A stretch of DNA of 64,000 bases from Lentibacillus persicus (GCF_900112705.1 NZ_FOMR01000006.1:159329-223328), one strand, 5' to 3'. Shown: positions 29,454-39,221, numbered from the stretch's first letter. The notes: a model not told the origin generated them from the letters alone. Numbers and translations: made by a program.

Positions 29454-30129
29454 AGCCGTATTCACCCCGGTGTTCGTCACGCACAATCAACCCATCTTCC
29501 ACTGCGATAACGCGTTTTTTGACTGTATTAACAATTTCTTTGCTGTGAGTGGCCATGATCAACGTGGTGCCTTTAGCATTAACTTCTTCAAAAATCCGCA
29601 TGATCTCCCAAGACGTCTCAGGGTCCAGGTTTCCGGTTGGTTCATCGGCAATCACAATTTTCGGCTGGTTCACAATTGCGCGTGCAATCGATACACGCTG
29701 CTGTTCACCACCTGACAATTCATCCGGTATGAATCGTGCTTTGTTTTTCAACCCGACAAGTTCAAGCACGTCCATCACTCTGGTACGGATATTGCGCGGC
29801 GACTCTTCAATGACTTCAAGTGCAAATGCAATATTTTCATAAACTGATAGTTTCGGCAGCAGTTTAAAATCCTGAAAAACCACTCCAACATCCCGGCGCA
29901 AAAAAGGAACTTTCCTTTCCTTCAGCGTGCTTAAATCTGTATCATTTACGACTATCGAGCCATCAGTCGGTTTCACTTCACGGTAAATGAGCCTGATAAA
30001 TGTTGACTTCCCGGCTCCGCTCGGCCCGACAACATACACAAACTCACCTTGGTCAATATTTATATTCACTCCATTCAAGGCAGTCACGCCATTTGCGTAT
30101 GTTTTATGAACGTCTTTCATCGTAATCAC
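29443..30129 (-). CDS. ftsE: Cell-division ATP-binding protein FtsE
   Basis: ABC ATPase partner of FtsX. Walker A GPSGAGKST is near residues 34-42, the signature LSGGEQQR near 140 and Walker B IVIADEPT near 160. 228 residues. The start is GTG at 30129, after AAAGGTGAT. Followed by ftsX with an 11-bp overlap, so the pair is co-translated. Confidence 0.95.
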   Translation of the reverse strand: MITMKDVHKTYANGVTALNGVNINIDQGEFVYVVGPSGAGKSTFIRLIYREVKPTDGSIVVNDTDLSTLKERKVPFLRRDVGVVFQDFKLLPKLSVYENIAFALEVIEESPRNIRTRVMDVLELVGLKNKARFIPDELSGGEQQRVSIARAIVNQPKIVIADEPTGNLDPETSWEIMRIFEEVNAKGTTLIMATHSKEIVNTVKKRVIAVEDGLIVRDEHRGEYGYEA

Positions 30130-30185
30130 TATGTATCACCTTTAATCTGTATTGTTGTAAGTCGTAGATGTCAGTATATCTGCAA

Positions 30186-30213
30186 TTAAAAAGACTCATT
30201 TTTTAACGAGTCT
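30186..30213 (-). terminator. Terminator-like hairpin in the ftsE leader
   Basis: Minus strand AGACTC/GAGTCT stem followed by TTTTTAA, about 57 bases before ftsE and downstream of the separate cccB terminator. It may attenuate ftsEX transcription. The remainder of the 30130-30439 gap is AT-rich with nothing else recognised. Confidence 0.5.
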
Positions 30214-30388
30214 ATTGAACAATTTTCATTCATTATAACATTTTTCAGCAGGAATTTTAGACTTATAATATTACATTTTGATTTCATTTTATGTTATTCG
30301 ACGCTATTTTTGTAATATTTCTATCCAGTTGAATAAATGTAGCAATTATCGATTGTGTACGAAGCGTAATACATTCTGCAAAGAAATC

Positions 30389-30427
30389 AAAAAAGCCTTA
30401 TCCCGGAAATAGGATCAAGGCTTTTTA
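30389..30427 (-). terminator. Terminator of cccB
   Basis: Stem AAAAAGCC(TT).../...GGCTTTTT with flanking A and T runs, 13 bases after the cccB stop. Confidence 0.85.
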
Positions 30428-30439
30428 TTTACTGCTTAA

Positions 30440-30781
30440 TTAATTGTTCTCAGCCAACCAGTTAGAAAGTGTCTGAGTGTCTTCATCAGAGACATCCTGT
30501 GCTGGCATGCTGCCTTTACCGTTTTGAATAATATCAGCAATCTCGTCTGCAGAATAATCTGCTCCAACTGCTGTCAGGTCCGGTCCAGCACCACCTGAAA
30601 GGTCTGCACCGTGACATGAAGCGCAGTTACTTTCGTAAATTTCTTCAGCAGCTGCACTATCGGTGGTTGATCCGCCGTTATCTCCGCCGGAATTTTCACC
30701 GCCGTTGTCGTCACCACCGCCGCCACAAGCACCGAGCACGAGTGCTGTGCTGAACAACATTGTCAATAACCATTTTTTCAT
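30440..30781 (-). CDS. cccB: Cytochrome c551 lipoprotein CccB
   Basis: Small membrane-tethered cytochrome c. The signal peptide ends with lipobox LGAC (cysteine 19). A Gly/Asn-rich acidic linker follows (20-45). The heme-binding motif CASCH is at 53-57, and the methionine in GSMPAQD serves as axial ligand. 113 residues from the ATG at 30781 (GGGGGGAT upstream). It delivers electrons to terminal oxidases, and could also serve the CuA subunit encoded at 22685. Position next to ftsE as in B. subtilis. Confidence 0.9.
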   Translation of the reverse strand: MKKWLLTMLFSTALVLGACGGGGDDNGGENSGGDNGGSTTDSAAAEEIYESNCASCHGADLSGGAGPDLTAVGADYSADEIADIIQNGKGSMPAQDVSDEDTQTLSNWLAENN

Positions 30782-30976
30782 GTTAATCCCCCCTAACAAA
30801 GTTTTGAAAAGGTTATCACAGCTATTATAACCTAATCATACGAAATTAAAACTGCTCGACCTGATTTGCAACTGGAAATTTTAGCCTAAATAACTTGCAC
30901 ATCAAGGGTTCAATCATTTTATGGCGTTTTTTTGACTTTTTAGATATGGTTGATGCGCCCTCTGCCGAAATAACGG

Positions 30977-32078
30977 TTAATTGATCCGTGAACGTAAATA
31001 GGCATCAATGAATTGATCAAGTTCGCCGTCAACAACACCTTGGGCATTACCTGCTTCAACGTTTGTACGATGGTCTTTAACCATTGTATACGGATGGAAG
31101 ACATATGAGCGTATCTGACTCCCCCAGCCGATTTCACGTTGTTCTCCACGCAATTCATCAATTTCCTGCTGCTGTCGTTCCAACTCCAGCTGATAAAGTT
31201 TGGAACGCAGCATTTTCATCGCCCGCTCCCTGTTCTGAATTTGCGAACGTTCAGATTGGCAAGTCACGATTGTCTTTGTCGGCAAGTGTGTAATCCGAAC
31301 GGCGGAATCGGTCGTATTGACATGCTGACCGCCGGCACCACTGGCACGGTATGTGTCAATGTTAATATCTTCACTTTTTATTTCAATATCCACACTATCA
31401 TCCATCTCCGGCATTACATCACATGACGCAAAAGACGTGTGGCGTCTGCCCGAAGAATCGAAAGGTGAAATACGCACAAGACGATGAACGCCTTTTTCTG
31501 CTTTGAGGTAACCATATGCGTTATGTCCTTTAATCCACAACGTAACATTTTTGACACCGGCTTCATCACCCGGCAAGTAGTTGAGTATTTCTACTGAAAA
31601 GTTTTTACTTTCAGCCCACCGCTGGTACATACGCAAAAGAATACTTGCCCAATCTTGTGATTCGGTGCCGCCTGCTCCAGGATGCAATTCCAGAATCGCA
31701 TTATTTTGATCATATGGTTCGCTTAAAAGCATTTGCAGTTCAAATGCATTCATTTCCTCGCGCAATGCAGTCAAATCTTTTTCAAGATCATCAAACAATT
31801 CCTGATCATTTTCTTCTTTTACCAATTCATAAGAGACTTCCATACTCTCAAGCTGTTCTTCCAGGGAATCAAATCCTTCAACGTACTGCTTTAGGCTGTT
31901 ATTTTCATTAATCATTTTTTGGGCTTTGTTTTGATCATTCCAAAATGCCGGGTCACTCATTTCCATTTCCAGTTCTTTTATACGCTGCCGTTTAACATCT
32001 AAGTCAAAGAGACCCCCTAAAATCATTAATCCGCTTGTTCATTTGTTCAAGTTCATTACCGATTTCAACAAGTTCCAT
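30977..32078 (-). CDS. prfB: Peptide chain release factor 2 with programmed +1 frameshift
   Basis: Recognises UGA and UAA and releases peptides; the GAGGQHVN motif contains the catalytic GGQ. The first 24 codons (ATG at 32078, after AGAGGTGAAGG) encode [14 protein letters not shown]... and end CTT TGA C. Translation continues in the +1 frame to 30977, giving about 366 residues. A Shine-Dalgarno-like AGGGGG sits just before CUU UGA, the universal arrangement for RF2 autoregulation. It follows secA on the same strand, as in B. subtilis. Confidence 0.96.
32003..32020 (-). promoter_or_regulatory. prfB programmed frameshift site
   Basis: Minus strand AGGGGGTCTCTTTGAC: an internal Shine-Dalgarno sequence three bases from the CUU slippery codon, then UGA C. 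Codon 25 is the in-frame stop at 32006-32004. Confidence 0.95.
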
Positions 32079-32156
32079 AACCTTCACCTCTAAGTCTTTT
32101 TATTATCAGCGAAAACACCCCCGTTTATTTACGAGAGTGTTTCATGATATTTAAAA

Positions 32157-34676
32157 TCATGCACCGTGGCAGTGCTTGTATTTTTTACCGCTTCCGCACG
32201 GACATGGCTCATTACGCCCGACATTGTCCGTTTTCACATATGGTTTCCGGGATTTTTTCTTTTCATTTTGATTCTGTCCGCCGGAAACTGCCTGTGTATT
32301 TTTCGCAACTTCCTGACGTTGCAGATTATCACGAATTTCTGCTTTCATAACATATTTTGCAACTTCTTCTTCAATTTCTACAATCATGCTCTCGAACATC
32401 TGGAAGCCTTCAGCCTGATATTCCTGCAATGGATCATTTTGGCCGTAAGCCCGCAAATGAATGCCCTGGCGAAGCTGTTCCATCTGATCAATATGGTCCA
32501 TCCATTTTGTATCAACCGTACGCAGCACGATTACTTTTTCGAATTCACGCATTTGCTCAGGCGTGAGTTCCTCTTCCTTTTCCTCGTAACGTGCTTTAAC
32601 TTTCTCCAGAATAAAGTCGGTTATCTCGTCAGGTTCTTTCCCTTTAAGATCATCAGCCGAAATATCCTCAGGACTCAGCAAATTACCGTGAACATATTCG
32701 ATTATGGTATTCAATTCCCAATTTTCATCCAGTTCATCCTGCGTATTCGCATTAACGACACGCTCGATCGATGATTTAATCATCTCCTGGACGATATCAC
32801 GCAAGTCTTCATTGGCTTCGATTACATCGAAACGTTGTTTATAGATAATTTCACGCTGCTGTCTCAGAACATCATCGTACGATAGGACTGTCTTTCGGGC
32901 GTCAAAGTTATTACCTTCCACACGCTTCTGAGCAGACTCTACAGCTCTTGAGACCATTTTGCTCTCGATCGGCTGGGAATCGTCCATACCCATGCGATCC
33001 ATCATGTTACGCATATTCTCAGAGCCAAAACGGCGCATCAGCTCGTCTTCCATTGAAAGATAAAACTGGGACATTCCAGGGTCACCTTGGCGTCCCGAAC
33101 GACCCCGAAGTTGGTTATCAATACGCCGGGATTCATGCCGCTCGGTGCCAATCACCGCAAGGCCGCCAAGTTCCGTCACACCTTCACCAAGTTTAATATC
33201 GGTACCGCGCCCGGCCATGTTAGTTGCAATGGTGACCGCACCTTTTTGACCCGCATTCTCGATAATCTCCGCTTCACGGTAGTGGTTTTTGGCGTTCAGA
33301 ACATTATGCGGTACGCCGGCTTTTTTGAGCATCTTTGAAATCAGCTCTGATGTTTCAACTGCAACCGTACCCACCAAAACAGGCTGACCGGCTTCATACC
33401 GCTGCTTAATATCCTCCGTAACCGCACGGAATTTTCCTTCCACCGATTTGTAAATCATATCAGGTTTGTCGTCACGAATAATGGGTTCATTCGTCGGTAT
33501 GGCGATAACATCCATATTATAAATATTGCGGAACTCTTCTTCTTCCGTTTTAGCCGTACCGGTCATTCCCGATAATTTTTGATACATCCGGAAAAAGTTC
33601 TGGAATGTTATCGAAGCCAGTGTCATGCTTTCGTTTTGGATTTGCAGACCTTCTTTAGCTTCAATTGCCTGGTGAAGACCATCGCTGTAACGCCGTCCCT
33701 TCATCAGCCGGCCGGTGAATTGGTCCACAATGACGACCTCACCTTCCTGAACGACATAATCCGTATCACGATGCATTGATACATGGGCTTTAAGCGCTTG
33801 ATTAATATGATGTGTCAGCGAAACGTGATTTAAGTCAAACAGGTTTTCAATGCCGAAATAGCGCTCTGCTTTATTTATTCCTTCTTCAGTCAGCTGCACA
33901 CCCTTTGTTTTTTCATCATAGGTATAGTCTGTTTCCCTGTTCAGCGTCCGCACAAAACCGTTTGCCTGCTGGTACATTGAAGCCGATTTTTGGGCAGAAC
34001 CGGAAATAATCAGCGGTGTGCGCGCTTCATCAATTAAAATTGAGTCAACTTCATCGATAATCGCAAAGTTCAGAGGGCGCTGCACCATCTGCTCTTTATA
34101 TAGAACCATGTTATCACGGAGGTAGTCAAAGCCAAATTCATTATTGGTACCGTATGTGATATCACAGTTATACGCTTCACGTTTTTCATCCTTTGTCATA
34201 CCATTGCCATTCAGCCCGACCGAGAGACCGAGAAAGTTGTATAATTCTCCCATGTCCTTAGCATCACGGCCAGCCAAATAATCATTGACTGTAATGATAT
34301 GCACACCTTTTCCGGAAAGGGCATTTAAATATGCCGGCATGGTGGAAGCCAACGTTTTCCCTTCACCAGTTTTCATTTCGGCGATATTGCCTTCATGCAA
34401 AGCAATTGCACCCGACAGCTGGACAGGAAATGGACGCATACCAAGCACGCGCTTGGCACCTTCGCGCACCACAGCAAAAGCTTCGACAAGCATATCATTT
34501 AATGTCTCGCCATTGGCATAACGCTCCTTGAACTCCTCTGTTTTTCTTTTGAGTTCATCATCTGACAGGCTTTCCATATCAGACTCCAGTTCCTCTATTT
34601 GATCAACTTTTCGCTGAAGTTTATTTAGCTGTTTTTTATTGCCGTCACCGAATATTTTTGTTAATAATCCTGCCAT
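32157..34676 (-). CDS. secA: Preprotein translocase ATPase SecA
   Basis: Motor of the Sec export pathway. Walker A MKTGEGKT is near residues 100-107. The DEVDS box, the helicase motif GRGTDIKLG and [11 protein letters not shown] (around 490-540) follow. The C-terminal zinc-binding SEC-C tail ([14 protein letters not shown]) closes the protein. 839 residues, normal. ATG after AGGAGCG. A weak hairpin lies between secA and prfB, probably allowing read-through. Confidence 0.97.
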   Translation of the reverse strand: MAGLLTKIFGDGNKKQLNKLQRKVDQIEELESDMESLSDDELKRKTEEFKERYANGETLNDMLVEAFAVVREGAKRVLGMRPFPVQLSGAIALHEGNIAEMKTGEGKTLASTMPAYLNALSGKGVHIITVNDYLAGRDAKDMGELYNFLGLSVGLNGNGMTKDEKREAYNCDITYGTNNEFGFDYLRDNMVLYKEQMVQRPLNFAIIDEVDSILIDEARTPLIISGSAQKSASMYQQANGFVRTLNRETDYTYDEKTKGVQLTEEGINKAERYFGIENLFDLNHVSLTHHINQALKAHVSMHRDTDYVVQEGEVVIVDQFTGRLMKGRRYSDGLHQAIEAKEGLQIQNESMTLASITFQNFFRMYQKLSGMTGTAKTEEEEFRNIYNMDVIAIPTNEPIIRDDKPDMIYKSVEGKFRAVTEDIKQRYEAGQPVLVGTVAVETSELISKMLKKAGVPHNVLNAKNHYREAEIIENAGQKGAVTIATNMAGRGTDIKLGEGVTELGGLAVIGTERHESRRIDNQLRGRSGRQGDPGMSQFYLSMEDELMRRFGSENMRNMMDRMGMDDSQPIESKMVSRAVESAQKRVEGNNFDARKTVLSYDDVLRQQREIIYKQRFDVIEANEDLRDIVQEMIKSSIERVVNANTQDELDENWELNTIIEYVHGNLLSPEDISADDLKGKEPDEITDFILEKVKARYEEKEEELTPEQMREFEKVIVLRTVDTKWMDHIDQMEQLRQGIHLRAYGQNDPLQEYQAEGFQMFESMIVEIEEEVAKYVMKAEIRDNLQRQEVAKNTQAVSGGQNQNEKKKSRKPYVKTDNVGRNEPCPCGSGKKYKHCHGA

Positions 34677-34718
34677 TTAAAACGCTCCTCATATTTGTCT
34701 CTAAAAAGAACTTAGATA

Positions 34719-34813
34719 AACGAATCGGACATTTACTGGCAGTTGCCCCCACCTAATCTCCATCGTATACCCGAGCATTCGAGATGGGGGCTTACTGCCA
34801 ATTACATGCGGGG
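34719..34813. repeat. Hairpin repeat, second copy of the 10.1-kb module
   Basis: From CGAATCGGACATTTACTGGC through ACATGCGGGG it matches the reverse complement of about 10082-10175 at roughly 80% identity. Both copies fold into one long hairpin (GGCAGT..CCCCCA / TGGGGG..ACTGCC). This copy lacks the CAAAGG/CCTTTG core. It lies in the gap 34677-35065, whose remaining sequence is AT-rich up to the 34983 terminator, with nothing else recognised. Confidence 0.7.
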
Positions 34814-34982
34814 AAAAAACTTACATAAGTGCTATAAAATATATTATTTCAATTGTTGACACATATAGTTAGTCCATTATTAATAATAACGCAACTCAAG
34901 TTGTATGACAACTGATTGCAATGGTTGACATTACTTGTCCAAGTGTTACCGGCGGAGGGTTGACAGTGATGTTGGCAAAAAG

Positions 34983-35017
34983 CAAAAAGGACAATCCAGG
35001 AGGGGTGGACTGTCCTT
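34983..35017 (-). terminator. Terminator of the 35066 small gene
   Basis: A 12-bp stem with one G-T pair (AAGGACAGTCCA / TGGATTGTCCTT, minus strand) followed by TTT, about 50 bases after the stop of the 51-residue gene. Confidence 0.85.
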
Positions 35018-35065
35018 ATAACGAGGAAAATCAGAGGGAAAATGGGGCTTCTGAAAAGAAAGGGC

Positions 35066-35221
35066 CTATGTAAACGAATAAGGATTTAACGGTTCATCAT
35101 GATTACCATCCAATTCAGAAAGACGACGATTCGTAACAGCAACAATTTCCAGAAGCTGAGCAATTGCTTCTTCATGCTGTCGAACTTTTACGGCCAGTTC
35201 GTCATACTTCTTCTCACTCAC
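35066..35221 (-). CDS. Small orphan protein, 51 residues
   Basis: Found by translating the gap: GTG start at 35221 (GGAAAGGAAG 7 bases upstream) to TAG at 35066. The protein begins with a charged helix (SEKKYDELAVKVRQHEEAIA), continues amphipathic to about residue 37 and ends with a polar tail (PLNPYSFT). I do not recognise the family. An extended -10 (TGTTATAAC, 35261-35253) and a strong terminator make a complete small transcription unit between hpf and secA. The start could also be internal, but no other start has a ribosome binding site. Confidence 0.65.
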   Translation of the reverse strand: MSEKKYDELAVKVRQHEEAIAQLLEIVAVTNRRLSELDGNHDEPLNPYSFT

Positions 35222-35465
35222 ATAAGCACTTCCTTTCCTTAAGTATGATTAAGTTATAACACGCCGCCATAAAAAGTACCAATCGTAATTTTTTAATTTT
35301 TGATTCCCATTCGACAAAAACTTCGTATAAAAACAGCGATTTCGACACTCGATTACGAAAACTAATGAAATATTGCCTAAAAAGAGGAACCAAATTCAAA
35401 TTTCAGTATATCGAACGACAAATTTCGACAATCTTTTGAAGAGCGTCTCGTTGCAGCTTAAAGAA

Positions 35466-35700
35466 GCTGGGACAAAAGGTTTAAAAGTAAAAGAAAAGAC
35501 GAACGATAATATTAGGAAAGGGAGCGGAATACACCGCTCCGGAAATATGCTTCGCTTTCCGCGGGCGGCTGGTGAGCCAACTCGTGCCAAGGCACTTCCT
35601 TGTCTCACCTATGCCTCTGTTCCCGCAGGGAGCCTACGCATATCTGCTAACCTTGATTATCGTTCGTCTTTTATATCTGATATATAAGTTATGTCCCAGC
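35466..35700. mobile_element. Nested palindromic MITE-like element
   Basis: A 235-bp element with 9-bp inverted ends GCTGGGACA / TGTCCCAGC. Inside lies a second inverted pair, AAAAGACGAACGATAAT (35494-35510) and its complement (35656-35672), and inside that about 105 bp nearly identical to the reverse complement of 24965-25095. No coding frame. The inner 17-base arms are the same as the stem of the terminator at 20536. The gap 35222-35725 otherwise holds only the promoter of the small gene and AT-rich DNA. Confidence 0.72.
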
Positions 35701-35725
35701 CTCTTGTTACAATTTTATTCTTTTA

Positions 35726-36289
35726 TTAACTGGTAGGTTCTATTAAGCCGTACCGTCCATCTTTCCGGCGGTACACAACATTCGTATCGCCTGATATGGC
35801 ATTCGTAAATACGTAAAAAGCGTGCCCCAGCATATCCATCTGCAAAACAGCTTCTTCAGAATCCATTGGTTTAAGGTCAAATTGTTTTTTGCGGACAATT
35901 TCAACCTCATCTGCTTCCGCTACAGCTTGTGCATTTTCCTCTGCAGCTTCTTTTTCCAATTCTGCAAATATATGTTTCGGAGAACCTTCTTGTCTAAATT
36001 TACGATTCACTTTTGTTTTGTACTTACGGATTTGCCGTTCCAGTTTATCAGCTGCCAGGTCAATAGCTGCATACAAGTCCAGATGTTGCACTTCGGCCCG
36101 AAGCAGCAGGTTTGGCATTGGAATCGTAACCTCAATTCGCTGTTCATCGTTATAGACACTCAAGTTAACATTTACATCCGATGATGGCTCTGTATCAAAA
36201 TATCTGGCTAGCTTGCCGATTTTCTTCTCGACATAATCCCGAATTGCTCCGGTCACCTCAATATTTTCGCCTCGAATGTTATACTTCAT
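35726..36289 (-). CDS. hpf: Long-form ribosome hibernation promoting factor
   Basis: Binds 30S subunits and drives 100S dimer formation in stationary phase. 187 residues: N-terminal S30AE domain (about 1-100), linker, and C-terminal dimerisation domain (about 130-185; FDLKPMDSEEAVLQMDMLGH, FYVF), the long form typical of Bacillota (YvyD). AAAGGAGGACA precedes the ATG. Location between fliT and secA as in B. subtilis. Confidence 0.95.
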   Translation of the reverse strand: MKYNIRGENIEVTGAIRDYVEKKIGKLARYFDTEPSSDVNVNLSVYNDEQRIEVTIPMPNLLLRAEVQHLDLYAAIDLAADKLERQIRKYKTKVNRKFRQEGSPKHIFAELEKEAAEENAQAVAEADEVEIVRKKQFDLKPMDSEEAVLQMDMLGHAFYVFTNAISGDTNVVYRRKDGRYGLIEPTS

Positions 36290-36321
36290 AAAAAGTGTCC
36301 TCCTTTCATCCTTATGTATTT

Positions 36322-36358
36322 ATTATACTACATTCCCACCTACTTTTCCTGCTTAAAC
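36322..36358 (-). promoter_or_regulatory. hpf promoter region: SigB-like and SigA -10
   Basis: Minus strand GTTTAA-N15-GGGAAT resembles the SigB consensus GTTTAA-N12..15-GGGTAT with one mismatch. A perfect TATAAT (36327-36322) follows. The B. subtilis homologue yvyD is stress-controlled by SigB and SigH, so this is plausible. Confidence 0.5.
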
Positions 36359-36426
36359 GAGAAAAATATGTCGGAAAAAATAGATTCACGAATCGAAAAA
36401 ACCGTAACATCAGTCCCTCAGTGCTT

Positions 36427-36780
36427 CTAATTCTTGCTGTCCAAAAACATGCCATCTGCTACTTTCACATTTTCATAAGGATTTAGATATGAACGATGAG
36501 ACTTTTTTTGCTTTTTTGCCTGTTTCATTTCAGTCTTTAATTCGTCAAATAACGTGTTCAGTTTAACTTGAAGCGCGTTGTTCAGTCTGACAATTTCACT
36601 GCCTGTACGCATTTCAATCTCAGTGAAAGGAGGGCCGATTTCACTGAGGAGTTCCTCTCTTGCTTCAAGCAAACCATTAACTTCCTGCAGCACTTTTTCA
36701 CGATTTTTTCCGTTAACCTCCCTGTCAAGTGCCGTTTCAAGCTTCTTTGTAACATCCCATAAGGATTTCATCCGGTTCAT
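36427..36780 (-). CDS. fliT: Flagellar export chaperone FliT-like
   Basis: A 117-residue helical protein, the last gene of fliD-fliS-fliT, starting at a TAATG overlap with the fliS stop. FliT-type proteins chaperone the cap protein FliD. The sequence is charged and helical with little conservation, so the name depends on position. No terminator is visible before hpf. Confidence 0.78.
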   Translation of the reverse strand: MNRMKSLWDVTKKLETALDREVNGKNREKVLQEVNGLLEAREELLSEIGPPFTEIEMRTGSEIVRLNNALQVKLNTLFDELKTEMKQAKKQKKSHRSYLNPYENVKVADGMFLDSKN

Positions 36781-37181
36781 TATACCTGCGCACCTTGTGC
36801 ATAACGGGTTTGCCGGGCCTGCTTTATAACTTGTTTCCAGGTATCCCGGAATTCGGTAACATATTTTAAAGCTTCTTCCAGAAAAGCGGGATCGTTTTTG
36901 ACATTGCCTTCTTTTAGCTGGTGAAGTATATACTCATACAGCGGCATAATCTGCGTGGAAATTTCAACATTCATATCCAATGTTACCATCAGTTCCTGGA
37001 TAATCTTTTGAGCTTTTTGCAGATGTGTATTTTTTGCCTCGATTTTTCCATTTTCAATATCTTTCATTGCCTGTTTAATAAACTTAATGCAGCCGTTATA
37101 AAGCATCAGGGTTAATTCGCCGCTTGATGCCGTATTAACAGCATTATGCTGATAAGTCTGATATGGCTTGTTGATTGACAT
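36780..37181 (-). CDS. fliS: Flagellar export chaperone FliS
   Basis: Keeps flagellin unfolded for export; in B. subtilis it also works with FliW in the CsrA-Hag loop. The 133-residue helical protein shows the family signatures LMLYNGCIKFIKQA near residues 26-39 and LYEYILHQL near 90. ATG after AAGGAG. The flagellin gene itself is not in this window. Confidence 0.92.
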   Translation of the reverse strand: MSINKPYQTYQHNAVNTASSGELTLMLYNGCIKFIKQAMKDIENGKIEAKNTHLQKAQKIIQELMVTLDMNVEISTQIMPLYEYILHQLKEGNVKNDPAFLEEALKYVTEFRDTWKQVIKQARQTRYAQGAQV

Positions 37182-37221
37182 TCAGGAACACTCCTTATAT
37201 TAAAGTGAGGCGCATGATTTT

Positions 37222-38775
37222 TTACATCATGCCTCCTCCGCTGAACTGGTTTGTAAGCATTGTTGACTGCTGATTCATTTTCTGTATTGCCTGTTCCATC
37301 TGAGAAAATTGACTCCAATAACGGTTTTCCACTTGAACCATACGATCTTCGAAAGCACCAATTCGTTCAGTCAAATCTTTCATTCGTTTACCCAGTGTAT
37401 AATTATCCAGCGTATCGGTTCCTTTGCCCGCCCGCTGTTCAATTTGTCCTATAGTTGAATCGAGTGCATCTTCCAGTCTGTTAATAACGCCTCTGGCCTC
37501 ATCTTCCGAATCATTGGAAAAAAGCTTGAATACGCTGTCAGGGTCACTGGCGAGAGCATCTTTGAGTTCCTGTTCATTGACTTCCAGCTTCCCGCCGTCC
37601 AAATAATTACGCGTTGTCGAAATACCGACTTGCGTTAATGATGAAAAAGCACCGTCTGATTGCACATTTGAATACCAGCTGCTCCGCATGGAGAACAGGC
37701 CCTGGGAGATAGCGGACTCCCCGCGTAGAATCCCGCTTTTTGCTTTCTCTTCCCATAACTCAATTTCCCGCTCTGACATTTCTTCTTTTTGCTCATCGGT
37801 TAAAGGCGGATAATCACGGAATTTCTCTTCCTGCTGCGTCCCATTCAGTTTGTCAACGACCTCATTATATTTATCGACAAAGTTCATAATTGATTCATGT
37901 GATTGTTCAACATTGTTTGTAACAGTCAGATTGGCACCATTTCCTGTTGTCGTATCATTGAATTGAAATGTGACGCCGCCAAGTTCATATGAATTACTGC
38001 GGGAAGTCATATCAATGCCATTATACTTAAACGCCGAATCCGTTCCTCCGCTTTCAACCGGCTCCCATTCCCCCGATACTTCTTTTCCATTTTTCAGATT
38101 CAATACATCCCTCAAAAAAGCGGAGTCCGTGGTGCTGTCAAAAGCAATTTCAGCACCGAGATACCGGTTTTCATCTGTATTATAATTGCCGGTCCTTGTC
38201 GTTTCCATTATGACTTTTTCACTATTACTGTCATAAATTGCCCGTACATGATGATTATCATCATCCGTAATACGCTTGAGCAAATCGTTCAGTGATTCAT
38301 CATCTTCAATAACATAAGAATGCTTTACTTCATCTCCATTTTCCTTATAAGTCATAAACTCAAAGGTTTTTTGCTCATCCGTCAATTCAAGCCCACCTTC
38401 AGCTTTCAGTTCTGCAAATGTTTTATCAGCATCAAAACCGATCCCGACCTCGCTTATATTCACCGCCGATGTTGCCAGCTGAGTCACTTCGATATTATAT
38501 GTTCCATTATTGGCACTTGAGGAACCGGTTGCTGTGACCGCATCTTCCTGTGACGAACTGATTGATTTTGAGTTATATGTGCTTCCCATCTTCATGTTAA
38601 GAATCATATCATCCAGTTCCGCCAGCGATTTATTGACGTCGCGAAAAGCATCACGTTTCCATGTGAGTGTCGTCTGGTCCTGCTCCATCTTTTGCAGCGG
38701 CATCCGTTCCGCGTTCATTAATCTATTTACAAGACTATCGATATCCATGCCTGAGGCCAAACCACCAATACGCAT
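37222..38775 (-). CDS. fliD: Flagellar hook-associated protein 2, filament cap FliD
   Basis: Cap protein that folds flagellin at the filament tip. The N-terminus MRIGGLASGMDIDSLVNRLM is diagnostic, and a coiled-coil C-terminus (about residues 460-510) fits. I set the start at 38775 because AAAGGAG lies before this ATG; the frame is open to a TTG at 38784. About 517 residues. Followed by fliS and fliT. Confidence 0.94.
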   Translation of the reverse strand: MRIGGLASGMDIDSLVNRLMNAERMPLQKMEQDQTTLTWKRDAFRDVNKSLAELDDMILNMKMGSTYNSKSISSSQEDAVTATGSSSANNGTYNIEVTQLATSAVNISEVGIGFDADKTFAELKAEGGLELTDEQKTFEFMTYKENGDEVKHSYVIEDDESLNDLLKRITDDDNHHVRAIYDSNSEKVIMETTRTGNYNTDENRYLGAEIAFDSTTDSAFLRDVLNLKNGKEVSGEWEPVESGGTDSAFKYNGIDMTSRSNSYELGGVTFQFNDTTTGNGANLTVTNNVEQSHESIMNFVDKYNEVVDKLNGTQQEEKFRDYPPLTDEQKEEMSEREIELWEEKAKSGILRGESAISQGLFSMRSSWYSNVQSDGAFSSLTQVGISTTRNYLDGGKLEVNEQELKDALASDPDSVFKLFSNDSEDEARGVINRLEDALDSTIGQIEQRAGKGTDTLDNYTLGKRMKDLTERIGAFEDRMVQVENRYWSQFSQMEQAIQKMNQQSTMLTNQFSGGGMM

Positions 38776-38803
38776 TTCTGCCAACTCCTTTCAGGTGCCT
38801 GTA

Positions 38804-39163
38804 TCAGATCTTTTCATCTATTAGAAAGCCCGCAAACTCTTCCATTGCAGCATGCATATCCAGCATTTTTTCCGGCGGGATTTCTCTGATTACTTCTTCT
38901 GTATCACGATCAATTACTTTAACATAGTAGTCATTAAGCTTATCATGGAGTTCAAACTTCAAGCTGGTACGTGTTGGTTCCATAAAGTCATTTAATTGAG
39001 CAACAATTGTCTCAATTTGGTCTTTATCCATATTTTTCTTTTTTTGCTGGTCTGTATTTGAACTGCTCTCCGCTGATTTTTCCTTTGCTGCTGCTGCCGT
39101 GTACCTGCTGTGTTGTTCATTTTGCAAGGGGTGAACCGCTCTAAGTGGCTTATCTACCTTCAT
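38804..39163 (-). CDS. flaG: FlaG family flagellar protein
   Basis: A 119-residue protein with a variable, serine/lysine-rich first half and the conserved FlaG domain in the second half (LKFELHDKLNDYYVKVIDRDTEEVIREIPPEKML, shown here in part). It affects filament length in other bacteria. First gene of flaG-fliD-fliS-fliT, with a SigD-like -10 GCCGATAT 35 bases upstream. Confidence 0.9.
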   Translation of the reverse strand: MKVDKPLRAVHPLQNEQHSRYTAAAAKEKSAESSSNTDQQKKKNMDKDQIETIVAQLNDFMEPTRTSLKFELHDKLNDYYVKVIDRDTEEVIREIPPEKMLDMHAAMEEFAGFLIDEKI

Positions 39164-39197
39164 TGCCCATGCAACTCCCTATGTGGATTTACTGTTT

Positions 39198-39221
39198 ATA
39201 TCGGCTGAAAAATACTTTTTA
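39198..39221 (-). promoter_or_regulatory. SigD-type flagellar promoter before flaG
   Basis: Minus strand has a perfect SigD -10, GCCGATAT (39205-39198). TAAA lies 12 bases upstream, shorter than the usual 15. In B. subtilis the hag promoter occupies this place. Confidence 0.6.

Noticed and set aside
32104..32150. Terminator between secA and prfB
   Set aside because: Stem GAAACAC/GTGTTTC has a 20-base loop and no T-run; probably not an efficient terminator.
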